The position numbers were made by a program, and so were the translations under genes. A DNA stretch of 64,000 nucleotides from Longimicrobium sp. (GTDB taxonomy: Bacteria > Gemmatimonadota > Gemmatimonadetes > Longimicrobiales > Longimicrobiaceae). Position 1 is the first letter of the stretch, and each line of letters starts with the position of its first letter. The stretch covers positions 19,040-83,039 of the forward strand of contig DASUYB010000150.1 of assembly GCA_036377595.1 (NCBI GenBank), given 5' to 3'. Positions 48,270 to 56,210 of this stretch are shown here, piece by piece. Below the pieces are notes generated by a model, which was given only the letters and a program-made list of their open reading frames with translations, did no database searches and was not told where the DNA came from.

Positions 48270-49270
48270 CACCGGTACGGCTTCTCGCGGACGACGGTCT
48301 CGTCCAGGTAGTCGGGGTCGCGGCGCACCTGCAGCGCGCTCGTCCACACCATGATCACGCGCGGGTGGTCGGGCTCGATGACCACCGTGGAGAGCCGGCC
48401 GCGATGCTCCTCGGTGCGCGTGCCCGTGCGCGTGCTGAAAGCGGTGCGGAAGGTGAGGTACACCTTCGGCAGAACGAAGCGGAGATGCCCCCCGGGAGTG
48501 AGGTTGGCCAGCTCGATCAGTTCGCCGCCGTGCAGCCAGGTGGCGGGGCGCTGGTCGGGGGGAGAGCAGAGGAGCGATCGGGGATCCCAGTCCTCCGGAA
48601 GGAGCGGCATGCGCCCCTCCTCCCAAGCTTGGTCGTACGTCCCCTGCAGTTCCCTGCGCGGCGACCAGAAGCTGTCGATGGCGCCGAAGCCGGCCGGGCC
48701 GCCCTCCAGGCCGCCGCCGGGATACTCGAAAACGGGCGCGGGATCGCCGATCCGGCTGCCGATCCCCGTACCTACGGGGTTGCGGGTGTCCAGGCGGTGG
48801 TTGCGGGGGTCCGGGTCCGCGTGGTCATATCCTCCGTAGGCGCGCTCCCAGGTGATCGGCACCTGCGCCACGGGGAGCGGTTCCGAGGGCACGCCGCCGA
48901 GCGGTCCGTCCACCCAGGTGCGGTCACCGACCACGCGGATGACCTTGGTGAGCGGACCGATGCGGAGTCCGGCCATGAAGTGGGTGCTCGGCCGCCCGCC
49001 GGGAGCGTACGCCGTGGCGTTCAGCACCATGTCCGTCGTGGGCTTGGGCGCCACCAAGTCGGCGTCGTAGCACAGGCTCGACATTCCCGGCTCGCCGCTG
49101 TACTCGGGCGCCAGCAGCGGGTCGAGCTGCTCCTCGGCTACCGCCAGGCTGCCGTCGGGACGGATTTCGAACGTCGCCTTGACCGCCACGATCCACTCGT
49201 GCAGGCCGTCCTTGTCGCGTCCCCAGGAACCGTCGGCCCGGTAGGGCGTTTCGCTGCTCACCGCCCACAT
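48269..49270 (-). CDS. DUF2169 T6SS effector adaptor
   Basis: 333 residues: DGLHEWIVAVKATFEIRPDG, DADLVAPKPTTDMVLNATAYAPGGRPSTHFMAGLRIG, ITWERAYGGYDHADPDPRNHRLDTRNPVGTGIG, YDQAWEEGRMPLLPEDWDPRSLLCSPPDQ, HRGRLSTVVIEPDHPRVIMVWTSALQV. These are hallmark DUF2169 stretches. Members load PAAR-bearing effectors onto VgrG. Start at 49270 has GAGGAGG eight bases upstream. It lies between DUF6484 and the ketosynthase-like gene, two genes before the PAAR effector it presumably serves. Confidence 0.87.
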   Translation of the reverse strand: MWAVSSETPYRADGSWGRDKDGLHEWIVAVKATFEIRPDGSLAVAEEQLDPLLAPEYSGEPGMSSLCYDADLVAPKPTTDMVLNATAYAPGGRPSTHFMAGLRIGPLTKVIRVVGDRTWVDGPLGGVPSEPLPVAQVPITWERAYGGYDHADPDPRNHRLDTRNPVGTGIGSRIGDPAPVFEYPGGGLEGGPAGFGAIDSFWSPRRELQGTYDQAWEEGRMPLLPEDWDPRSLLCSPPDQRPATWLHGGELIELANLTPGGHLRFVLPKVYLTFRTAFSTRTGTRTEEHRGRLSTVVIEPDHPRVIMVWTSALQVRRDPDYLDETVVREKPYR

Positions 49271-49318
49271 CGCGGCGCCTCCTCGGCGGCCGGGGCGTAC
49301 CGTGCGCCGCCGGCCTGG

Positions 49319-49903
49319 TCAGTTGATCTGGACGGAGCCGCCCTTGATCCGGTTCACCCCGGTGGAGCGGCTCAGGAGGTAGGACCCGCGGATCAGGATC
49401 TTCCCAGCGCGGGTGAGGGTGATGCTGGCATCGCCGCAGCGCAGCACGATCTCGCGGTCCGCGCTCACGGTGACGCGCTCCCCGTCCGCCGTGATCGCGG
49501 CGTGCGGCCACGCACTCTCCCCATGGGCGGCGGGGCGATGGAGGAGACCGAGGACGATCGGCCGCGCCGCTTCTCCCCGCTCGAAGGACAGGGCCACTTC
49601 GCGCCCCACGTCGCCCGCGCCGATCGCCACCGTCGAGCACGCGGGCATCGGGGCGCCGGACGGGTTCGCGGGATAGTCGACCCACACGCCCTCCGCAGCC
49701 GAGACGGACGTCACGCGCCCGATCACGATCCCCGCGACCGAAGGCTGCGGCGGCCGGCGGCGAGCCTCCGTCTCCTCCATGGCCGCGGTGAGAACGGCGC
49801 CGCCGGCCTCGTCCCCCGCGCCCGCCGGGTCGCCGCCCCGCTGCTCGTCCGTGCTCTCGAACCGGGTGATCTCCAGCGTCACGACGTCGTGGTTCACCGC
49901 CAT
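49319..49903 (-). CDS. DUF6484 domain protein, VgrG-associated
   Basis: 194 residues. The DUF6484 core reads VAGIVIGRVTSVSAAEGVWVDYPANPSGAPMPACSTVAIGAGDVGREVALSFERGEAARPIVLGLLHRP. The C-terminal part (ADREIVLRCGDASITLTRAGKILIRGSYLLSRSTGVNRIKGGSVQIN) resembles the gp5-like beta strands of VgrG tails. Probably part of, or an adaptor to, the spike tip. Good Shine-Dalgarno (GGAGGAGCAG before the ATG), 11 bp after vgrG. Confidence 0.8.
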   Translation of the reverse strand: MAVNHDVVTLEITRFESTDEQRGGDPAGAGDEAGGAVLTAAMEETEARRRPPQPSVAGIVIGRVTSVSAAEGVWVDYPANPSGAPMPACSTVAIGAGDVGREVALSFERGEAARPIVLGLLHRPAAHGESAWPHAAITADGERVTVSADREIVLRCGDASITLTRAGKILIRGSYLLSRSTGVNRIKGGSVQIN

Positions 49904-49914
49904 CTGCTCCTCCG

Positions 49915-52014
49915 TCAGTTCGCCAGCACGTTCTGCCCCTTCAGGACCACGTCGCCCGACGCCTTCACGTTGATCTTCCCCGAGCCCTCGACCTTGATGT
50001 CCTTGCCCTTGAGGGTGATGGTGCCGTCCTTCTTCATCACGATGCTGGCGTCGCCCGTCTTGATGGTGACCTCGTCGCCGGCGTCGATCACCAGCTTCTT
50101 GGCCACGGTCAGCGAGTCGTCCTTTCCCACCTTCGTGGTGCGGCCGCCGTCGATGGTATTCCCCTGGTCGCGGCTCACCGACACGGTGTGACCGCCGGTG
50201 ATCGAGGTGGTCTGGCCGGCTCCCACGGTGAGGGCTCGGGCCCCGATGACGGTGACCTCCTGCGCCACGCCGACGTTGACGGACTCGTTCACCACCACGG
50301 TGCGGGTGCGGCTCCCCGTCACCGTCAGCGTCTCGTCGGCGCCCACGGTTTCCGTCCGGGTACCGGTGACGGCGATCTGCTCGTTGCCGCCCACGCTCTC
50401 GGTGCGGTTGCCGGTGATGCTGATCTGCTCGTTCCCCCCCACGCTCTCCGTGCGGTTCACCGTGATGGAGACCGTCTCGTTGTTCTTGATGGTGTCGGTG
50501 CGATCGTGCTCCACGGTGGTGGTCATGTCGTACTGGCCGTGGATGGTGATCGCCTCCTTTCCCTTCGTGTCCGTCATGGTGATCTCGTTGTAGCCGCCGC
50601 CGCCGGGCGAGGAGCGCGACTTCATCCCCATCTGGATCCCCGGGAGCGCGAAGGGCGGCGCCTGCTCGGCGTTGTAGACGCTCCCGGTCACCAGCGGCCG
50701 GTCGGGATCGCCCTCCAGGAACTCCACCACCACCTCGTTGCCGATGCGGGGGATCTGCACGCCGCCATATCCCTTCCCCGCCCACGGCTGGGCCACGCGC
50801 ACCCAGCAGCTCGAGTTCTCGTCCTTCTTCCCCTCGCGGTCCCAGTAGAACTGCACCTTGATGCGCCCGTGCTTGTCGGTCCACACCTCCTCGCCGGCGG
50901 GGCCCACCACGAGCGCCGTCTGCGAGCCGCGCACCACCGGGCGCCGGGTGGCGCGCGGCGGGCGCCAGGGAACGGCGTGCGGGGTCGCGAGGAAGCGGTT
51001 GCGATAGTCGAGCGGCGCCGACTCCCAGCTCAGGTAGTCGCCCGCGCGGGCGGTGTGGCGCACGCGCAGGAGGGTGTAGGCCTGGTTGGCGTCGGAGCGG
51101 TAGTGGTCGGTCAGGTCGAAGCGGAAGCCGCTGGCGAAGGCGCGGCAGGTGCCCCCGCCGCGCACCACTTCACGGCGCGCGGCCTGCGCCTCCAGCCGCA
51201 GCCGGGCGTAGCGGTCGCCCTCGCCGGGCTGGGTGTAGCCGCCGGGGTAGTCGTACACCTCCTCGGGCTCCTCGCCCGAGAGCGTGCTTTCCAGCTTCAG
51301 CGAGGGCTGCAGCGGGTCGTAGTCGCGCAGCGCCACCTTCCCCGCGCGGGCGGCGTGCTCGCGATACAGCTCGGTCACCACGTCGTCGCCGTCCGGCGCC
51401 TCCTGCGGCGCCATGCGCGCCTTCGGCATCGCCGGGCAGGGCTGCACCGCGTCGGCGCCGTCGGCCAGCACCAGCAGGTGCTTTCCCTCGGAGTGCTCGA
51501 AGAAGTAGAAGATCCCCTCGTCCTCCAGCAGCCGCTGCACGAAGGCCAGGTGCGTCTCGCGGTACTGCACGCAGTACTCGCGCTTGGGATAGCTCTTCGT
51601 GCAGCGCAGCTCGAAGTCCGACCACCCCTGCGCGCGGAACACCTGCTCGGCGATCTCGGGAACGGTGAGGTTCTGGTAGATGCGGCACTCGCGGCCGAGG
51701 GAGAGGAACCAGAGCCAGGGCACCACCTCGGCGCGGTACTCGGCCAGCTCGTCGCGCCGCCCCAGCTGCGCGAAGCGGCGCACGAGTCCGTGGACGATGC
51801 GCTCGCTCCCGTCGGCCAGGCGCAGGTGCAGGGTGACGGGGGTGCGCAGCACGTCGCCCGGGCTGATGCAGCCGTCCTCGGAGAGCAGCTCCAGCCGCCA
51901 GCGGAAGGGCATCGACACCCCTTCGTCGCCGGTGAGCCCGGCCAGCAGGAGCACATCCTCGCCCAGCGCGGTCTCCACGCGCATCGGGCGGTCCGCCTGC
52001 GAGAACGCGCTCAT
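49915..52014 (-). CDS. tssI: type VI secretion spike protein VgrG (TssI)
   Basis: 699 residues. gp27-like head: LGEDVLLLAGLTGDEGVSMPFRWRLELLS, SLGRECRIYQNLTVPEIAEQVFRAQGWSDFELRCTKSYPKREYCVQYRETHLAFVQRLLEDEGIFYFFEH. gp5 OB fold with GPAGEEVWTDKHGRIKVQFYWDREGKKDENSSCWVRVAQPWAG, GGVQIPRIGNEVVVEFLEGDPDRPLVTGSVYNAEQ. The tail beta-helix (about 500-690) has repeats of the form SVGGNEQISITGNRTESVG. No additional toxin domain is present. First gene of the effector operon, so its passenger is likely the PAAR nuclease. Confidence 0.97.
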   Translation of the reverse strand: MSAFSQADRPMRVETALGEDVLLLAGLTGDEGVSMPFRWRLELLSEDGCISPGDVLRTPVTLHLRLADGSERIVHGLVRRFAQLGRRDELAEYRAEVVPWLWFLSLGRECRIYQNLTVPEIAEQVFRAQGWSDFELRCTKSYPKREYCVQYRETHLAFVQRLLEDEGIFYFFEHSEGKHLLVLADGADAVQPCPAMPKARMAPQEAPDGDDVVTELYREHAARAGKVALRDYDPLQPSLKLESTLSGEEPEEVYDYPGGYTQPGEGDRYARLRLEAQAARREVVRGGGTCRAFASGFRFDLTDHYRSDANQAYTLLRVRHTARAGDYLSWESAPLDYRNRFLATPHAVPWRPPRATRRPVVRGSQTALVVGPAGEEVWTDKHGRIKVQFYWDREGKKDENSSCWVRVAQPWAGKGYGGVQIPRIGNEVVVEFLEGDPDRPLVTGSVYNAEQAPPFALPGIQMGMKSRSSPGGGGYNEITMTDTKGKEAITIHGQYDMTTTVEHDRTDTIKNNETVSITVNRTESVGGNEQISITGNRTESVGGNEQIAVTGTRTETVGADETLTVTGSRTRTVVVNESVNVGVAQEVTVIGARALTVGAGQTTSITGGHTVSVSRDQGNTIDGGRTTKVGKDDSLTVAKKLVIDAGDEVTIKTGDASIVMKKDGTITLKGKDIKVEGSGKINVKASGDVVLKGQNVLAN

Positions 52015-52045
52015 CGCCCACCCCCGGCGGGCCGCGGAGTCTCCA

Positions 52046-54955
52046 TCACCCCTCCGCCCCCGCCAGCGCGGGCTCCGGCTCCCCCGCTCCGTCCGGCGCG
52101 GCGATGTCAGCCACGGGGACGGTGGCCGGCCCCATCTCGCAGGTGAACTCGCCGGCCGCGTCCACGCTCACGCGCAGGGCGGTGGGGCGGCTCCCCTCGG
52201 CCATGGCCGCCAGCAGCAGGCGCGACAGGCGGGGGAGGAGGGTGTGGGTGAGGATGTTGTCGACGTTGCGGGCGCCGCTCTCCACCTCGGTGCAGCGCGC
52301 GGCGATGGTGTCGAGCACCGCGTCGTCGGCCACCAGCTCCACGCGGTGCGTCTCGCGCAGGCGGCGCCGCACCTTCTCCAGCTTGAGGGTGATGATCCGC
52401 CGCAGCGCCTGGTCGCGCACCGGGTAGTAGGGGATGATCACGGTGCGCCCCAGCAGCGCGGGTTTGAAGACGGCGTCCAGCTCGGGCTTCAGCGCCTTCA
52501 CCAGCGCCTCGGGCCCGGGCGCGGTCTCGGGGTCGGCGGTCAGCTTCATCACCGTCTCCGTCCCCGCGTTGGTGGTGAGGATGATGACGCAGTTGCGGAA
52601 CACCACCTGGCGCCCCTCGCCGTCCTCCATCACCCCCTTGTCGAACACCTGGAAGAAGAGCTCGAGCACGTCGGGGTGCGCCTTCTCCACCTCGTCGAGG
52701 AGGACCACGGAGTAGGGGCGGCGGCGGACGGCCTCGGTCAGCACGCCGCCCTCGCCGTAGCCCACGTATCCCGGGGGCGCGCCCTTGAGCGTGCTGACGG
52801 TGTGCGCCTCCTGGAACTCGCTCATGTTGATGGTGACCAGGTTCTGCTCGCCGCCGTAGAGGAGATCGGAGAGCGCGAGCGCGGTCTCCGTCTTCCCCAC
52901 CCCGCTGGGGCCCACCAGGAAGAAGACGCCCACGGGCTTGTCGGGGTCCTCGATCCCCGCGCGCGAGGTGCGGACGCGGTGGCTGACGGCCTCGAGCGCG
53001 TGGTCCTGCCCGATGATGCGCCGCCCCAGGTGCGTCTCCAGCTCCAGCGCCATCCCCATCTGGTCGCGCAGCATCTTGCCGACGGGGATGCCGGTCCACC
53101 CGCTGATCACCTGCCCCACCAGCGCGGAATCGACGCAGACGGGCACCAGCGGGCTCTCCCCCTGCACCTCGATCAGCTCCGCCCCCAGCCGGTCCAGCTC
53201 CGCCCGCACCGCCGCCGCGTCTCCATCAGGGACGGGAGATGGAGATTCAGGGGATGGGGATTCGGGAGATGGCGATCCGTCGGATGCGGCGCCGTCCCCA
53301 CCCGCACCATCTCCCGCCGCGGGGGATGAGGATGCCGCCGCGGGAGATGCCGCCGCGGGCGACACCGTTCCCCCTGTCCCCTGTCCCCTGTCCCCTGTCC
53401 CCTGCCCGTCTCCGTGCCCCGCGAGCGCCTCCAGCCGCTCCCGCGCGGCGCGGACGCGGCCCACCAGCTCCCGCTCCCGCTCCCAGCGCGAGGTGAGCGC
53501 GGCCAGGCGCGCCTCGGTCTCGGCGCGCGCGGCGGCGATGGCGGCCAGCGTCTCGGCGTGGTCGGCGCCGGCGGCGGACTCGCGCTCCAGCACGCGGGCC
53601 TGCACGGCCAGGTCGTCCAGCCGCCGCCGCGCGTCCTCCACCGGGCCGGGGGTGGCGTTCTGCCCCAGCGACAGCCGCGCGCAGGCGGTGTCGAGCACGC
53701 TCACGGCCTTGTCGGGGAGCTGGCGGTCGGGGAGGTAGCGGTGCGAGAGGCGCACGGCCGCGTCCACGCCGTCGGCCAGGATGCGCACGCCGTGGTGCTT
53801 TTCGAGCGACGGCGCCACGCCGCGCATCATCACCATGCACGACTCTTCCGACGGCTCCTCGACCTTGACCAGCTGGAAGCGGCGGGCGAGCGCGGGGTCC
53901 TTCTCGAAGTACTTCTTGTATTCCGACCAGGTCGTGGCCGCGAGCGTGCGCAGCTCGCCGCGGGCCAGCGCGGGCTTCAGCAGGTTGGCGGCGTCGCCCT
54001 GCCCGGCCTGCCCGCCGGCGCCGATCATGGTGTGCGCCTCGTCGATGAACAGGATGATGGGGATGGGCGAGGAGCGGACCTCCTCGATCAGCCCCTTCAG
54101 CCGGTTCTCGAACTCTCCCTTGATCCCCGCGCCCGCCTGCAGGAGCGCGAGATCGAGGGTCTTCACCACCACGCCGCGCAGCACCGGCGGCACGTCGCCC
54201 GCGGCGATGCGCAGCGCGAACCCCTCCACCACCGCCGTCTTCCCCACCCCGGCCTCGCCGACCAGGATGGGGTTGTTCTGCCGACGCCGGGTGAGGATGT
54301 CGACCACCTGCCGCACCTCGGCGTCGCGCCCCAGCACGGGGTCCAGCTGCCCGCGCCGCGCGCGCTCGGTGAGATCGACGGTGTACTGGTCGAGGTTGGG
54401 CGTCTTCCCCCCCGCCGCCCGCAGCGGCGCCCCGTCTCCCCCGGCGGCCGCGGTGGACGGCGCGGCGACGGCACCCGCCTCCTCCGCCGAGGCGCCGGAG
54501 AAGAGGGGCAGCTCCTTGCGCAGCTCCTCGGCGTTGATCTTTTCCAGCTCGCGGCTGATGGAGCGGGCCAGGCGAGACAGCTCGGGGTCGCACAGCAGCG
54601 CCACGAGGGTGTGGCCGGTGCGGATCTCGCCGGCGGCGTAGTCGAGCGTGGCCGCGTTCCACGCCACTTCGAGCATGCGCAGGAGCGAGGGGCTGAGCGA
54701 CGGGGTGCGGGCGTTGCCGCTCTTCAGCCGGTCGAGCCCGGCGGCCAGGTCGCGCTCCAGCCGCGAGCGGTCGACGCCGTAGTGGCGCAGCACGTAGCCC
54801 GCGTCGCTGTCGGCGGCGTCGAGCAGCTTGGTCAGGTAGTGCTCGACCTCCACGTCGTAGTGGGTGCGGGCCAGGCAGAGGCCGGCGGCGGCGTCGACGG
54901 CCGAGCGCGTGTGGTGGTTCAGCTTCCCGATCAGGGAGCGGACGTTCACGTTCAT
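52046..54955 (-). CDS. clpV: type VI secretion sheath-disassembly ATPase ClpV (TssH)
   Basis: 969 residues. N-terminal Clp repeats with HYDVEVEHYLTKLLD, then NBD1 Walker A GEAGVGKTAVVEG (about 228-240), IILFIDEAHTMIGAGG, the coiled-coil middle domain, NBD2 Walker A GPSGVGKTETALAL (about 683), and MSEFQEAHTVSTLKGAPPGYVGYGEGGVLTEAVRRRPYSVVLLDEVEKAH. ClpV extracts TssC from contracted sheath. Unusual: a low-complexity insertion (about 515-570: GQGTGDRGQGTGG, SPESPSPESPSP) in the region between the middle domain and NBD2, partly encoded by a 7-bp tandem repeat. Confidence 0.96.
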   Translation of the reverse strand: MNVNVRSLIGKLNHHTRSAVDAAAGLCLARTHYDVEVEHYLTKLLDAADSDAGYVLRHYGVDRSRLERDLAAGLDRLKSGNARTPSLSPSLLRMLEVAWNAATLDYAAGEIRTGHTLVALLCDPELSRLARSISRELEKINAEELRKELPLFSGASAEEAGAVAAPSTAAAGGDGAPLRAAGGKTPNLDQYTVDLTERARRGQLDPVLGRDAEVRQVVDILTRRRQNNPILVGEAGVGKTAVVEGFALRIAAGDVPPVLRGVVVKTLDLALLQAGAGIKGEFENRLKGLIEEVRSSPIPIILFIDEAHTMIGAGGQAGQGDAANLLKPALARGELRTLAATTWSEYKKYFEKDPALARRFQLVKVEEPSEESCMVMMRGVAPSLEKHHGVRILADGVDAAVRLSHRYLPDRQLPDKAVSVLDTACARLSLGQNATPGPVEDARRRLDDLAVQARVLERESAAGADHAETLAAIAAARAETEARLAALTSRWERERELVGRVRAARERLEALAGHGDGQGTGDRGQGTGGTVSPAAASPAAASSSPAAGDGAGGDGAASDGSPSPESPSPESPSPVPDGDAAAVRAELDRLGAELIEVQGESPLVPVCVDSALVGQVISGWTGIPVGKMLRDQMGMALELETHLGRRIIGQDHALEAVSHRVRTSRAGIEDPDKPVGVFFLVGPSGVGKTETALALSDLLYGGEQNLVTINMSEFQEAHTVSTLKGAPPGYVGYGEGGVLTEAVRRRPYSVVLLDEVEKAHPDVLELFFQVFDKGVMEDGEGRQVVFRNCVIILTTNAGTETVMKLTADPETAPGPEALVKALKPELDAVFKPALLGRTVIIPYYPVRDQALRRIITLKLEKVRRRLRETHRVELVADDAVLDTIAARCTEVESGARNVDNILTHTLLPRLSRLLLAAMAEGSRPTALRVSVDAAGEFTCEMGPATVPVADIAAPDGAGEPEPALAGAEG
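53371..53405 (+). repeat. 7-bp tandem repeat (CCCCTGT, five copies) inside clpV
   Basis: Four CCCCTGT units plus CCCCTGC run uninterrupted within the coding frame of clpV (residues about 517-528, encoding GTGDRGQ-type heptads). Unit length 7 is not a multiple of 3, so a change in copy number would shift the clpV reading frame. Confidence 0.9.
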
Positions 54956-55011
54956 GATCTCCCCACGTCTTTCTTTGAAGTGACGCTCGCCGCGATTCAG
55001 ATCACCCGCAT

Positions 55012-55105
55012 CTTTTCTTCCTCCGTTCCCTCCGTTTCCTCCGTGTGAAATCCTCTGTTAACTGATTTGGATCACACGGAGGGAACGGCGGAAACGGAGG
55101 AGTTC
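55012..55105. repeat. inverted repeat, 'CACACGGAGGGAACGGCGG' family, between clpV and tssG
   Basis: TTCCTCCGTTCCCTCCGTTT, then CCTCCGTGTGAAATC, pairs with GATCACACGGAGGGAACGGC and GGAAACGGAGGA. It lies in the gap 54956-55112 and likely separates the tssB-to-tssG operon from clpV. Confidence 0.65.
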
Positions 55106-55112
55106 CAGCGCT

Positions 55113-56210
55113 TCACAGCCTCAGCAGCGTATCCCCCGCATCCTCGGCGAACGGGCGCGTACGGACCCAGGTGCTCCATCCGAGCGGTTCGGCGTCGGCG
55201 GCGCCCAGGACGCAGCCGGGGACCTCGTCGCGCGCCAGCACCAGCCGCACCTCGCACTCGAACTGGTCGTGCGTGTGGAAGCGGACCAGCGCCTTCAGCA
55301 GCCCGTGCGCGCCGCCGGTGGGGAGGAAGCGGTCGTAGTCGCGCTTCGACAGCGGCCCCAGCACCACGCGGATCCGCGACTGCGGGTGCCACACCTCGGC
55401 GCCCGCCACCGCGCCCCATCCCAGCGCGTCCGAATCGCCGCCATCATCTTCCCCCAGCCGGCACAGCTCGCCGTCGTCGAGCGGAACCCATCCCCCCACG
55501 AACTGCTCCACCGCGGCCGGCACGCCGAAGCACTCCTCCAGCACCTGCTCCAGCGCCACCGCCCCGCGCGACGGCGGCGCCAGCGCCCCCGCGAACCACG
55601 CCAGCGCCTCCTCCGGCAGCTCGCGGCGCGCCGCCTCGCCGCCCTCGCCCAGCAGGTCCAGCAGGTGGCGCCGCAGCGGGTCGCGCTCGCCGCGCTCGGC
55701 GGCCACGGCGATGCGGTGCTTCTCCCACGCGCGGTAGAACAGCGACAGCAGGCGGTGGTGGAAGAGGTCCAGGAACTCACCCGGCGCCGGCTCTTTCGCC
55801 CGCGCCCGGTGGCGGACCAGGAGCGTGTAGTGCAGCGGCAGCACCCCCTGCGGCCCGGTGAGCCCCAGGAAGTTCACGCTCATCCGCGCCACCTCGCCCT
55901 CCAGCTCCACCCCGTGCAGTTCCGATGGGGGGAAGGCGATGGACGGGTTCACCCCGAAGCGCACCACCTCGGCCGCGGGATCGCCGAAGAAGCCCACCCG
56001 CGCGCGCCCCGGCCGCAGCCGCTCCAGCAGCCGCACCGCCTGGAAGAAGCCGAACCCCCACGGCTCCGCCGCCAGCGCCCGCTCCGCCGCCGCCAGTCCC
56101 CCGTCGCCCGGAGAGGTGCCGTCCGGGGACGCGGCGGCGGGCTTCCGCGCGCGCGCCTTCCGCGGCGGCGCGGGCGGCGGCCCGGGCGGGGCTACAGCAG
56201 CGGCTTCCAT
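55113..56210 (-). CDS. tssG: type VI secretion baseplate protein TssG
   Basis: 365 residues. A Pro/Ala/Lys-rich N-terminus precedes the domain GFGFFQAVRLLERLRPGRARVGFFGDPAAEVVRFGVNPSIAFPPSELHGVE, MSVNFLGLTGPQGVLPLHYTLLV, FLDLFHHRLLSLFYRAWEKHRI, RIRVVLGPLSKRDYDRFLPTGGAHGLLKALVRFHTHDQFECEVRLVLARDEVPGCVLG. TssG forms the baseplate wedge with two TssF. The ATG at 56210 overlaps the tssF stop at 56192. Confidence 0.95.
   Translation of the reverse strand: MEAAAVAPPGPPPAPPRKARARKPAAASPDGTSPGDGGLAAAERALAAEPWGFGFFQAVRLLERLRPGRARVGFFGDPAAEVVRFGVNPSIAFPPSELHGVELEGEVARMSVNFLGLTGPQGVLPLHYTLLVRHRARAKEPAPGEFLDLFHHRLLSLFYRAWEKHRIAVAAERGERDPLRRHLLDLLGEGGEAARRELPEEALAWFAGALAPPSRGAVALEQVLEECFGVPAAVEQFVGGWVPLDDGELCRLGEDDGGDSDALGWGAVAGAEVWHPQSRIRVVLGPLSKRDYDRFLPTGGAHGLLKALVRFHTHDQFECEVRLVLARDEVPGCVLGAADAEPLGWSTWVRTRPFAEDAGDTLLRL

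Noticed and set aside
49915..50600. A C-terminal toxin domain on VgrG
   Set aside because: The repeats (SVGGNEQI.ITGNRT) are ordinary beta-helix tail sequence, followed by a normal VgrG end.
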